A stretch of DNA of 64,000 nt from the NCBI RefSeq assembly GCF_000374025.1, contig NZ_KB893196.1, forward strand, positions 1 to 64,000. The letters are read 5' to 3'. This stretch comes from Spirosoma panaciterrae DSM 21099 (GTDB lineage Bacteria; Bacteroidota; Bacteroidia; Cytophagales; Spirosomataceae). This document shows, piece by piece, positions 8,548 through 16,838 of this stretch (position 1 is its first letter; each line of letters starts with the position of its first letter). The position numbers were made by a program, and so were the translations under genes. The notes below the pieces were generated by a model, which had not been told where the DNA came from, did no database searches, and saw only the letters and a program-made list of their open reading frames with translations.

Positions 8548-9471
8548 TTATTCTACGCCCTTCACCCGCATGGGTAAGGTGTAGATCGACTCCGAAGCGG
8601 TGATGAACAGCCTGTCCCGTTTTTTGCCGCCAAAGCAAACGTTACCCACCCAACGCGACGGTACTGGAATGTTCCCCAGTTTTTTGCCGGATGGATCATA
8701 CACGGTTACGCCCCGGCCTGAAATGTACAGATTCCCCTGATTGTCGAGCGTCATGCCATCGGAGCCCTGCGAAATAAAAAGCTGACGATTTCGAAGCATA
8801 CCATCGGAGCCAATTTCGTACTTATACGTTTTGCTATCCCGGATATCGGCCACATATAAATACTTGCCATCCGGCGTACCGACGATGCCATTGGGCTGTT
8901 TTAAATCGCCATCGACCAGTATGGCTTCCGATTTACCTTTGGGCAGATAATACACTTTCTGGCCATCGATATCCGGCTTTTTCCGCTCCCAGTAATCGCG
9001 CTGATAATAGGGATCGGTAAAATAGATACCCCCTTTTGAGTCGATCCACAAATCGTTTGGTCCGTTCATGCGCTGCCCCTGGAAATTGGTCATCAGCACC
9101 GTCACTTTCTTATCCGGGCTAATCGACCACAGTTCATCCTTTTCATCAGCGCAGGAAATGATATTGCCTTTTTTGTCGAAGTAAAGCCCGTTAGACCGAC
9201 CTGTTTTGTCCATAAAGAGCGACAGATTGCCATCGGTATCGTATTTCCAGATTTTATCGTTCGGCTGATCGGTAAAGAAGATATTCCCTTTTTTATCGAC
9301 AGCTGGGCCTTCGGTAAACGTAAACTGGCTGGATACTTTTTGAAGCGTAGCACCGGGAGCCACTACGTTTATTGTGTCTAAACCACTCGTGGTTGTTTGT
9401 TGTGCCACCAACTGGCCTGATATAGCTAGAAGGCTTGTCAATAAAAAGCCTGTTTTGATCGAATGAATCAT
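8548..9471 (-). CDS. SMP-30/gluconolactonase/LRE-family protein, exported
   Basis: This 307-residue protein has an N-terminal signal peptide ending near QLVAQQ (residues 1-24). A six-bladed beta-propeller follows with the family signatures FTEGPAVDKKGNIFFTDQPNDKIWKYD, GPNDLWIDSKGGIYFTDPYY, QPNGIVGTPDGKYLYVADI and SDGMTLDNQGNLYIS. The Glu of TEGP, the Asn of PND and the Asp of SDG are the usual metal ligands of these lactonases. It probably hydrolyses a sugar lactone in the periplasm. It lies downstream of the ThuA gene on the same strand (76 bases), and three sugar oxidoreductases lie nearby; lactones are the expected products of such oxidation. Confidence 0.85.
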   Translation of the reverse strand: MIHSIKTGFLLTSLLAISGQLVAQQTTTSGLDTINVVAPGATLQKVSSQFTFTEGPAVDKKGNIFFTDQPNDKIWKYDTDGNLSLFMDKTGRSNGLYFDKKGNIISCADEKDELWSISPDKKVTVLMTNFQGQRMNGPNDLWIDSKGGIYFTDPYYQRDYWERKKPDIDGQKVYYLPKGKSEAILVDGDLKQPNGIVGTPDGKYLYVADIRDSKTYKYEIGSDGMLRNRQLFISQGSDGMTLDNQGNLYISGRGVTVYDPSGKKLGNIPVPSRWVGNVCFGGKKRDRLFITASESIYTLPMRVKGVE

Positions 9472-9547
9472 AGGAAATGAGAAAAAACTTTTTCTAAATC
9501 AGTAAGTTCGTTTTTCGGAAAAACTAATCGGCTTTAGTATAGATTTT

Positions 9548-10372
9548 CTACCGAATCGGGGTGTCGCGCGAGTCGGCGTAGGCTTTGCTGAAGTCGATTT
9601 TCTTCACCTGTCCGGCCACGTATCGGATACCCTGAAAAATGTGTTTGATAAACGTTTGGTCGTTCAGATAATCAGTTTTGGCATGGCCGAGCGTGGTACA
9701 CCAGGTGTAGCCTCCATCGAAATTGTAATACCAGGCCGAAGGGTATAACTCCGTGTACGAACCACCAAACATCTTGACTTTTTCGGGCTCATCCTGATTG
9801 AGTGACGTCAGATCATTCGCCATGATGACCGTAGGGCCGGGCGACATATTTTTGGTGAAATAAAATTCGTCTTCTTTCTCCCAAACCTTTGGTAACCCTT
9901 CCATCGACGCATGTTTGGTGTCGATGATTTCGATTTTGAACTTCTGAAATTTTGGATGCCAGGCAAAGGTGCCGCCGATCATCCGTTTGAACCACGCCCA
10001 GTTTCGTTCGGTCCCCATTACGGAATGAACCCCAACGAATCCGCCACCCGCTTCGATATACCGCCGAAAGGCCAGCCGCTGTGCATCGGTATCGAACACA
10101 TCGTTGTTCGTACTGGCAAACACCAGCATCGTGTATTGTTTCAGATTATCTTCTGTAAAAATGGAAGGGTCCTCGGATGCATCGACCTTAAACCCATACT
10201 GCTGGCCAAGTTTCTGGACGCACTGAATGGCATTGGGGATATTGTCGTGTACGTAGCCTTTGCCATTTTTGGTGTACACCAGCACCTTCACTTTTTTCCA
10301 GTTTACGTCCTGCGCCTGTAGCCTGACGACCGATAACAGGCTGATCAACAATACAACGGCAAATCGGGTCAT
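9548..10372 (-). CDS. ThuA-domain protein, exported
   Basis: This 274-residue protein carries a signal peptide (1-20, ending LQAQ). A ThuA-like class I glutamine-amidotransferase fold follows: VLVYTKNGKGYVHDNIP, YTMLVFASTNNDVFD, FRRYIEAGGGFVGVHSV, the WHP of GGTFAWHPKFQKFKIEI, and TWCTTLGHAKTDY near the end. ThuA proteins are associated with trehalose and 3-keto-disaccharide use and often sit with Gfo/Idh/MocA oxidoreductases, as three do within 8 kb here. It lies upstream of the SMP-30 lactonase gene, probably in one transcript. A TACATTTG match to the -7 element lies 60 bases before the start. Confidence 0.85.
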   Translation of the reverse strand: MTRFAVVLLISLLSVVRLQAQDVNWKKVKVLVYTKNGKGYVHDNIPNAIQCVQKLGQQYGFKVDASEDPSIFTEDNLKQYTMLVFASTNNDVFDTDAQRLAFRRYIEAGGGFVGVHSVMGTERNWAWFKRMIGGTFAWHPKFQKFKIEIIDTKHASMEGLPKVWEKEDEFYFTKNMSPGPTVIMANDLTSLNQDEPEKVKMFGGSYTELYPSAWYYNFDGGYTWCTTLGHAKTDYLNDQTFIKHIFQGIRYVAGQVKKIDFSKAYADSRDTPIR

Positions 10373-10431
10373 CTTAATGGTTCGTTATGCCTCTATAAGC
10401 AACGAAGCCCGTTGTTCTACGCTTGCCCGAC

Positions 10432-10439
10432 CAAATGTA
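10432..10439 (-). promoter_or_regulatory. Possible Bacteroidota -7 element before the ThuA gene
   Basis: On the minus strand the bases read TACATTTG, matching TAnnTTTG. They lie between the kup stop and the ThuA start. A correctly spaced TTTG -33 element is not seen, so support is modest. Confidence 0.35.
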
Positions 10440-10454
10440 GAGAGTATTCCTGCA

Positions 10455-12404
10455 TCAATCCGTTTTAGGAGCAATTCGTTTGAGCGGTAACGATTTGGGT
10501 CTGGTGATAACCAATGGAATAGCCTCAACCGTAACATTGCTGGTATCCAATCCGTAAGCCGCCTGTGGTGCTAAAGCAATGTTTTTCAGCAACATGTAGC
10601 CGAACATAGCCACTTGCTGGCGTACAGTCAGGTCGTTCTCGTAGGAAAGAAATCGTCGGAAAAGCACAAACCGGAAGTCGCCGGGAACCCGGTGCGTACT
10701 CAGCGATTTGTATCGGCTTTCGATCGTCACTTCGTTATTTTCCACCATATCTTCGACCACCATTCTGAAAAGCAGATTGATGCGGGGTTCGATACGGAAG
10801 CCCAGATAGAACGTAACTACATAAACATCTTCCTGCGCCAGAGTATCGACCGAATAGCGCATCACATAAGGTTCATCTTCCACGCAAACGTGAATAAACC
10901 AGTAAATGTCTGCTCGCTTGGGGGCCCGGTTTAGAATCGAATACAGGATTTCGGACTCGATACGCTTGCTGGAATCGGAGGTAGTCAGGTACACCAGATG
11001 GGTGGCAAACTTCGGAATATTCAGATCATTGCTCAACGATTTCAGAATGGGTAGGTTGCTGGTTAGCGATTCATATTTGATCAGGCTCTGCTTAATCGAC
11101 TCACCTTCGTGCCAGAACAGCATCATCGCCATAATCAACAAGCCCAGCGTAACCGAAATCCAGCCCCCTTCTTCAAACTTCACCAGGTTAGCAATCAGAA
11201 ACGTAGTCTCAACGGTCAGGAAAATGGCGGTCAGAACAATCTGAAGAATTGGATTGAAGCGCTTCACCCGCATATACATACTCATGAGCACAGTCGACAT
11301 GAGCATCGTGAGCGTAACGGCCAGTCCAAAAGCGGCTTCCATATTTTTCGACTCACGGAAATGCAGTACAATCAGGCAACAGCCAATCATCAGCGCCCAG
11401 TTGACAAACGGCACATAAAGTTGGCCCCGCTCGTCGGACGGATACGCTACGCGCTGTCGGGGCCAGAGTGTCAGGCGCATGGCTTCACTGACGAGTGTAA
11501 ACGACCCGCTAATCAGCGCCTGAGACGCAATGATCGTTGCCAACGTGGCCAAACCAATGCTGAATACGACAAGAGAAGGCGGTACAATGCTGTAAAACGG
11601 ACTCGTTTCGCCCAGTCGCTGGCCGAGGTGATGCATGAGCCAGGCCGATTGCCCCGCATACGACAGCAGCAGCGTAGTTTTTACATACCCCCAGCTTACC
11701 CGGATATTACTCCGACCGCAATGCCCCATGTCGGAATAAAGCGCTTCGGCTCCGGTCGTGCAGAGAAATACCCCGCCCAATAGCCAGAAGCCGCTGGGAT
11801 AGGTCATCAGGAAATGGAGCGCGTAATAGGGGTTTATCGCTTTGAGCACCGTTGGCTGACTCCACAACGCCCAAAGGCCGATAACGCCAATAAACGAAAA
11901 CCAGACCAGCATCACTGGCCCAAACAACCTCCCTAACTGCTGTGTACCAAACTGCTGGCCGACAAACAGGGCAATCAGAATGGCAATGACGATGGGAACT
12001 GTGTCAAGTTTTGGATAGAAAATCAGTAGTCCTTCAACTGCCGACGAAACCGAGATCGGCGGTGTAATCAGCCCATCGGCCAGCAGGAAGGAGCCACCAA
12101 TTACGGCTGGGTACATCAGCCATCGGCCTGTGTACCGCCGAACAAGGGTATACAGCGAAAAAATACCCCCTTCCCCCTTGTTGTCGGCCCGAAGAGTGAT
12201 CACCACATACTTGATGGTGGTTTGAAGCGTCAGCGTCCAGAGAATACAGGAGAGCGTACCCAGTACCAGGGTTTCGGACAACTCCCGCCCTCGCATCACG
12301 GCCGATAAGGTATAAAGGGGCGACGTGCCAATATCCCCGAAAACAATACCAATAGCCACCAGAAGCCCCTGTGCCGAAACCTTGTTGAGCGATGTAGACG
12401 ACAT
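10455..12404 (-). CDS. kup: Kup-type potassium uptake transporter
   Basis: This 649-residue protein is of usual length for the KUP/HAK/KT family. The diagnostic GIVFGDIGTSPLYTL lies at about 18-32 and DNKGEGGIFSLYTLVRR at about 74-90. About twelve hydrophobic segments follow, including SDMGHCGRSNIRVSW in a loop. A soluble cytosolic C-terminal domain of roughly 200 residues starts near 430. It imports potassium, probably by proton symport, across the inner membrane. The gene is 48 bases downstream of an NtrC-type regulator gene on the same strand, so the two may share a transcript. The sequence between 12405 and 12452 has no strong terminator. Confidence 0.93.
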   Translation of the reverse strand: MSSTSLNKVSAQGLLVAIGIVFGDIGTSPLYTLSAVMRGRELSETLVLGTLSCILWTLTLQTTIKYVVITLRADNKGEGGIFSLYTLVRRYTGRWLMYPAVIGGSFLLADGLITPPISVSSAVEGLLIFYPKLDTVPIVIAILIALFVGQQFGTQQLGRLFGPVMLVWFSFIGVIGLWALWSQPTVLKAINPYYALHFLMTYPSGFWLLGGVFLCTTGAEALYSDMGHCGRSNIRVSWGYVKTTLLLSYAGQSAWLMHHLGQRLGETSPFYSIVPPSLVVFSIGLATLATIIASQALISGSFTLVSEAMRLTLWPRQRVAYPSDERGQLYVPFVNWALMIGCCLIVLHFRESKNMEAAFGLAVTLTMLMSTVLMSMYMRVKRFNPILQIVLTAIFLTVETTFLIANLVKFEEGGWISVTLGLLIMAMMLFWHEGESIKQSLIKYESLTSNLPILKSLSNDLNIPKFATHLVYLTTSDSSKRIESEILYSILNRAPKRADIYWFIHVCVEDEPYVMRYSVDTLAQEDVYVVTFYLGFRIEPRINLLFRMVVEDMVENNEVTIESRYKSLSTHRVPGDFRFVLFRRFLSYENDLTVRQQVAMFGYMLLKNIALAPQAAYGLDTSNVTVEAIPLVITRPKSLPLKRIAPKTD

Positions 12405-12452
12405 GTCAAATGAAAAAATAGACTGTATTAAAGGATCAATAGCCCTTAGACT

Positions 12453-13823
12453 TTACTCTCCCTGCAAAGTATCCATTTCGCTCAATTTTCGGTAAAGGCT
12501 GGTCAGGCCAATGCCGAGTAACCGGGCGGCTTCGGTCTTATTGCCGTTGGTATGCTGTAAAACCCGACGGATGTGCCGTTGTTCGACCGTTGCCAAATCC
12601 AGTGCCAGTTCGTTGTTCAGACTTAAGGCAGGGCCAGCCGTTTGCATTTCGTAGGGAAGCAAATCAGGTGTAAGTTCGGCCGATGTATTCTGAGGGAATT
12701 CGGCCAGAATGACGGCTCGTTCGATGACATTTTTCAACTCGCGGATATTGCCTTTCCACGAATGCTGCTGGAGTTTTTGAACAAACGCTGCACTCAGTCG
12801 AATATCGCGCTTGCCGAGCTTGGCCGCATATTGTCGGGCAAATTGTTCGGCCAGGTCGGGGATATCGTCGCGTCGGTTGCGCAGGGGTGGGAGTTCAATC
12901 TGAAATACGGAGAGACGATAATAGAGATCCAGTCGAAAATGGCCCGCATTCGCTTCCTGTTCAAGCCCCCGGTTGGTAGCTGCTATGACCCGCACATCGG
13001 TTTTGGTCGGCTTAGTATCGCCTACACGCAGGAACTCATGCGTTTCGAGAACCCGGAGCAGTTTCGCCTGCAAATCGAGCGGCATTTCGCCGATTTCATC
13101 CAGAAAAATGGTTCCTTTGGTTGCTTCGGCAAACAGCCCTTTCTGATCGCGGCTGGCCCCCGTAAAGGCCCCCGCCCGATGCCCGAAGAGTTCGCTTTCC
13201 AGAATATCTTTCCCCAGCGCCCCACAGTTGATGGCGACAAATGGCCCTGACTTCCGTAAGCTAGCCTGATGAATGGCTTGTGCAAACACTTCTTTGCCCG
13301 TACCTGTTTCGCCCGTTAGCAATACCGTGGTATCAGTAACAGCCACTTTACGAGCCAGGTCAATGGCTTGCTGAATCGCTTTTGAATGACCGATAATGCT
13401 CTCGAATCCGTATCGCTGACCAACCTGTTTTTCAAGCTGTTGTATTCGAAACTGAAGGGTTGCTTTTTCGATAGCCCGACTGACCAGCGGAATAATCCGG
13501 TCGTTATCGTCGCCTTTGGTGATGTAGTCGAACGCACCATTTTTGATCGCCGTTACGCCGTCTGAAATCGTACCGTAAGCGGTCAGAACAATGATTTCAG
13601 TGGCTGGATAGAGCTGTTTAATCTGTGCCGAGAGTTCGATACCATTTTTGTCGGGCAACTTCACATCGCTGATCACAAGCTGAACTTCCTCACGTTCAAG
13701 AACTTTCAGGCCCGCCCGGGCATTTTCAGCCTCGAGCACCGTATACCCTTCGAGTTCCAGAATCCGCGCCAGCAATTGACGCAGCCGCGACTCATCGTCG
13801 ATCAGCAGAATAGTAGCAGGCAT
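12453..13823 (-). CDS. Sigma-54-dependent response regulator (NtrC/AtoC type)
   Basis: The 456-residue protein has three parts. The receiver domain (about 1-120) has acidic residues Asp9 and Asp10 and the phospho-acceptor Asp53 in SDVKLPDKNG. The AAA+ domain (about 140-370) has Walker A GETGTGKE and the sigma-54 contact loop GAFTGA. The C-terminal Fis-type helix-turn-helix contains NKTEAARLLGIGLTSLYRKL. I chose the start at MPATILLIDDES; the frame is open 8 codons further upstream to a non-ATG start. No histidine kinase gene is in the window, so its sensor is unknown. It is followed by kup, which may be a target or only a neighbour. Sigma-54 promoters (GG-N10-GC) were not located with confidence. 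Confidence 0.93.
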   Translation of the reverse strand: MPATILLIDDESRLRQLLARILELEGYTVLEAENARAGLKVLEREEVQLVISDVKLPDKNGIELSAQIKQLYPATEIIVLTAYGTISDGVTAIKNGAFDYITKGDDNDRIIPLVSRAIEKATLQFRIQQLEKQVGQRYGFESIIGHSKAIQQAIDLARKVAVTDTTVLLTGETGTGKEVFAQAIHQASLRKSGPFVAINCGALGKDILESELFGHRAGAFTGASRDQKGLFAEATKGTIFLDEIGEMPLDLQAKLLRVLETHEFLRVGDTKPTKTDVRVIAATNRGLEQEANAGHFRLDLYYRLSVFQIELPPLRNRRDDIPDLAEQFARQYAAKLGKRDIRLSAAFVQKLQQHSWKGNIRELKNVIERAVILAEFPQNTSAELTPDLLPYEMQTAGPALSLNNELALDLATVEQRHIRRVLQHTNGNKTEAARLLGIGLTSLYRKLSEMDTLQGE

Positions 13824-13859
13824 AGTTATGCGCTTAGTCGCCTGCAAAGATGGGAAACA

Positions 13860-13924
13860 GTTTACAGTTTGATATTCGAGGCTTGATCTAAATAGTCGGC
13901 AAAGTCGAACATCAAACTGTAAAC
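13860..13924. terminator. Inverted repeat between oxidoreductase and regulator genes
   Basis: The arms 13860-13873 and 13911-13924 are perfect 14-base complements (GTTTACAGTTTGAT and its inverse) with a 37-base loop. The element follows the stop of the oxidoreductase gene (minus strand) and precedes the regulator start. It is a plausible terminator or mRNA-end hairpin. Confidence 0.5.
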
Positions 13925-13929
13925 AAATA

Positions 13930-15090
13930 CTATTTTTTCAAATGAATTACCTGCGCATTTTTCTGTGCTTTAAGGGCAAGCTCCGTAGCTAAGAAGCAGT
14001 GTTCCTGCGACATGGCGGTTTCGGTGCGATTCAACACATCGTTGACCAGTTGTTCGCCGTAGGGCAGGTTCTCTTTGCTGCAATCGATGTAGCGGGTTTC
14101 TTTCTTATCCGTTATGAACAGGTGATTTCCGCCCTCGCGCCCACCGGGATCGATGTTTTTCCGAAGTTCCATAAAACCCTCTGTTCCCAGAATTGTCAGT
14201 CGGCCATCGCCCCAGCTTTTCAGGCCATCGGGGGTAAACCAATCGACCCGGATGTAGCCCATACCACCATCCCCACGCAGCATTACATCACCAAAATCTT
14301 CAAAATTCGGGTACTGTGGAAAATGGAGATTCCCGACCTGAGACGCTACAATATCGGCTTTGGTCGAGCCCGTAAAAAACAGGAACTGATCGAACTGGTG
14401 CGAAGCAATGTCGCAGATGATACCCCCAAACTGTTTTTTCTCAAAAAACCAGGCGGGTCGCGTTGCCGGGTTCATGCGGTGAGGGCCTAGTCCAACCGTT
14501 TGAATCACGTTACCAATGGCACCTGCTTTCACGAGTTCTCCGGCTTTTACGGTTGCTTTATTCTCCAGCCGTTCGCTGTACATGATCGAATAAATGCGCT
14601 TGGTTTCTTTCTGAACCTTACGCACTTCGGCCAGTTGCTCAAGGGTGGTAATACCGGGCTTATCGGACATAAAATCCTTTCCGGCTTTCATAACCCGAAT
14701 ACCCAGTGGAGCCCGTTCGTTGGCAATGGCCGAACTCAAAACTAGTTGGATCGATTTATCTTCCAGAATTTCGGCCTCACTTTTGGCTTGCTTTGCCTGC
14801 GGAAACCGTTTGGCGAATTCGGCCGCTAATTCGGGTTCTTTGGCATAAAACGAAACGAGTTCACCACCCCCCCGCTGAACAGCCCCCACCTGCCCATAAA
14901 TATGACTGTGGTTCATCCCGATCACCGAAAAACGAATCCGGGCGGCACCCGTTGGCACCGAATTACTCCCCAATGATGTCGATGGAATAAAGGCAGGAGC
15001 CCCTATTAATTCGTTCGACAGGGCGGGAGCCAGGACCAACCCAGCCGCTGTGCTGATGGTCTCCTTGATAAAGTTTCTTCTTGGGTTCAT
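13930..15090 (-). CDS. Gfo/Idh/MocA oxidoreductase with Tat-type signal (first of three)
   Basis: The 386-residue protein begins MNPRRNFIKETISTAAGLVLAP, a twin-arginine (RRNF) export signal. A Rossmann-type NAD(P)-binding region starts at IRFSVIGMNHSHIYG. The family Lys is in FMSDKPG, and the C-terminal half contains GGIICDIASHQFDQFLFF, where Asp and His are the usual substrate-contact residues. I placed the start at 15090 because the longer frame to 15159 would run through an inverted repeat and only add low-complexity residues. Two more genes of this family follow upstream on the same strand, at 15180 and 16839. The substrate is probably a sugar or sugar derivative in the periplasm, and cofactor is often carried through Tat. 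Substrate specificity cannot be read. Confidence 0.87.
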   Translation of the reverse strand: MNPRRNFIKETISTAAGLVLAPALSNELIGAPAFIPSTSLGSNSVPTGAARIRFSVIGMNHSHIYGQVGAVQRGGGELVSFYAKEPELAAEFAKRFPQAKQAKSEAEILEDKSIQLVLSSAIANERAPLGIRVMKAGKDFMSDKPGITTLEQLAEVRKVQKETKRIYSIMYSERLENKATVKAGELVKAGAIGNVIQTVGLGPHRMNPATRPAWFFEKKQFGGIICDIASHQFDQFLFFTGSTKADIVASQVGNLHFPQYPNFEDFGDVMLRGDGGMGYIRVDWFTPDGLKSWGDGRLTILGTEGFMELRKNIDPGGREGGNHLFITDKKETRYIDCSKENLPYGEQLVNDVLNRTETAMSQEHCFLATELALKAQKNAQVIHLKK

Positions 15091-15100
15091 AGTGAATTGT

Positions 15101-15178
15101 TGAATGATTGAGTTGTTGAATGATTGAATCACAAAGTGATGCGTCAGCAATTCAATCATTCAACAACTCAATCATTCA
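15101..15178. repeat. 29-bp perfect inverted repeat of TGAATGATTGA-type words (family C)
   Basis: The arms 15101-15129 and 15150-15178 are perfect 29-base complements with a 20-base loop. Each arm contains the word TGAATGATTGA twice, in part. The element fills the space between two oxidoreductase genes. The 15-base word ATTCAATCATTCAAC of its right arm also occurs inside ileS at 23848-23862. Confidence 0.8.
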
Positions 15179-15179
15179 G

Positions 15180-16559
15180 TCATTTAGTTTTCTTTGCCAG
15201 CTCCAGAGCCTGGGTGGTGGTGTAATATTTTGCAATCATGTTGGGGACTTCCCAGGCGGGCAGGCTACCGGCTTTCAGGTAATCGAGGTATTTCTGAGCC
15301 ACCCGGCCAAAATGCGCTTCGTGTCCTTCCTTGTATTTTTCAGGAATGATAACTTCCCATCCGGTGGCTATTTTCTTGACCTCAACCCCCGGATATTCCT
15401 GCTGAATTTTCGGCAATACCGTTTTGATCGACGCTTCCAAATCTTTACTACCCGGAACAGCCTCTATGTACAGCGTCGGTTTGTACTGCTGCGGGGCACC
15501 CTGCCGGATAATCAGATTCGCTTTGGTGCCGCGCATGATGGAGTAGTGTGTGTCGCCTGCACCTTCGGGGGCTTTGTAGGCCCAGGTAACCGACACTTTC
15601 GCATGAACTCCCTTCAACTGGTAATTGATTTCGCCATTGCTGTACACCTTCAGAAGGCTATCATTCACCACATCTTTTTTAAGATAATCGGGAAAAGCCG
15701 CCTGTTTGGTAATGGCTTTGAACTGGCTCAGGCGCATGTCCGTTGTCCACCGACGGGCCGATGTCAGGCTAATGTCTTTCTGATAATCGATGGTTTGCTC
15801 AGGAAAGCATTCCCACTGAACCAGATCGACCAGGTGCGTGGTCACATCTACGATGCCTTCGCCTTGTTGCGTCACATCCATAAACCAGGCTGGTCGGGTC
15901 AGAATACTCCCCGACACATTTTTATAGAAGTGGTGAACACTCTCTTTCGTTACGGCCGGATTATCGGGGGTTCCTTTTTCCAGGGTTCCAAATACGTCGG
16001 CCTGCTGCGAAAAAGCCCGCTGAAGTATGGTCGTAATTTCGTACCGCTCGGTCATGATGTCGTATAGCAGAACCTTGTTTTTTTCGGCCGAGGCAAAGGC
16101 ATTTTTTAACGCATCAAATTTTGAAGCCTCAATCACCATCGGCTTGTCGGCCAGCACGTTGAACCCCGCATCGATGGTCTTCTGGATGTAATCGGTTTTG
16201 AGTCGATTATTACCCGCCATGACCACTACGTTGCCTTTCTTTTCGGCAATCATTTTTTCCAGAAAATCAGCGCCTTTGTAAACCTCTTCTTTCCAGTGGG
16301 TAGGGTTTTCGGGGCGGGTATTATACCCATTGATTCGATCCAGATGGAGTTGCAGGTCCGGGCCATCGGGGGCATACACATGCACCACCGAATCGACCCC
16401 TTCGAGGCTGTTTTTCTGGACGAGAGCCGCGTGAAAATGACCGGGATCGAGCGTAATCAACTGGATTTTGCCACTGGCTTTTTCACTTTTCTCTGACGAC
16501 TGGCAGGCGGTAATCATCGCAGCCATACACATAATGCCAACGGTGGGCAGCAGTTTCAT
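15180..16559 (-). CDS. Gfo/Idh/MocA oxidoreductase, lipoprotein-type (second of three)
   Basis: This 459-residue protein starts with a lipoprotein signal peptide (MCMAAMITAC, Cys19), so it is probably tethered in the periplasm. The Rossmann region is degenerate (IQLITLDPGHFHAALV instead of a glycine-rich GxGxxG). The Lys motif is present in VLADKPMVIE, and residues TRPAWFMDVTQQGEGIVDVTTHLVDLVQW cover the substrate domain. A C-terminal extension of about 130 residues follows, as in the Bacteroidota 'putative oxidoreductase' subgroup. The neighbours on both sides are of the same superfamily, separated by repeat hairpins. The weak glycine motif raises the question of whether it still binds NAD(P). 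Confidence 0.82.
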   Translation of the reverse strand: MKLLPTVGIMCMAAMITACQSSEKSEKASGKIQLITLDPGHFHAALVQKNSLEGVDSVVHVYAPDGPDLQLHLDRINGYNTRPENPTHWKEEVYKGADFLEKMIAEKKGNVVVMAGNNRLKTDYIQKTIDAGFNVLADKPMVIEASKFDALKNAFASAEKNKVLLYDIMTERYEITTILQRAFSQQADVFGTLEKGTPDNPAVTKESVHHFYKNVSGSILTRPAWFMDVTQQGEGIVDVTTHLVDLVQWECFPEQTIDYQKDISLTSARRWTTDMRLSQFKAITKQAAFPDYLKKDVVNDSLLKVYSNGEINYQLKGVHAKVSVTWAYKAPEGAGDTHYSIMRGTKANLIIRQGAPQQYKPTLYIEAVPGSKDLEASIKTVLPKIQQEYPGVEVKKIATGWEVIIPEKYKEGHEAHFGRVAQKYLDYLKAGSLPAWEVPNMIAKYYTTTQALELAKKTK

Positions 16560-16710
16560 TTTCGAAATAATTGATTTTGAGAGTACTAGTTTACAAGTTT
16601 CAAGTTTTTGTCGTTGAGACAGGCTTATGCTACGTACATTTTTCTATCAACCAGCCTCAACTACAAAAACTAGAAACATTAAGTAGGTCATTGAAAATAC
16701 ATTAGATTGT

Positions 16711-16797
16711 TTTTTGTCATCCCGACGCAGGAGGGAACTTCGGAAATCACTTTTTATCTCATTTCCGAAGTTCCCTCCTGCGTCGGGATGACAAAAA
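16711..16797. repeat. 37-bp perfect inverted repeat (family A, second copy)
   Basis: The arms 16711-16747 and 16761-16797 are perfect 37-base complements with a 13-base loop. The arm core CATCCCGACGCAGGAGGGA resembles the family A hairpin at 1935-2029. The element lies 41 bases after the end of the third oxidoreductase gene (minus strand). Just beside it, at about 16590-16675, is a weaker imperfect inverted repeat around AGTTTTTGTCGTTGAG. The 16560-16838 gap otherwise holds no gene. Confidence 0.8.
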
Positions 16798-16838
16798 CGC
16801 TCTCGCAGCATATCCTAAACTATTTTTCCATGACTACT

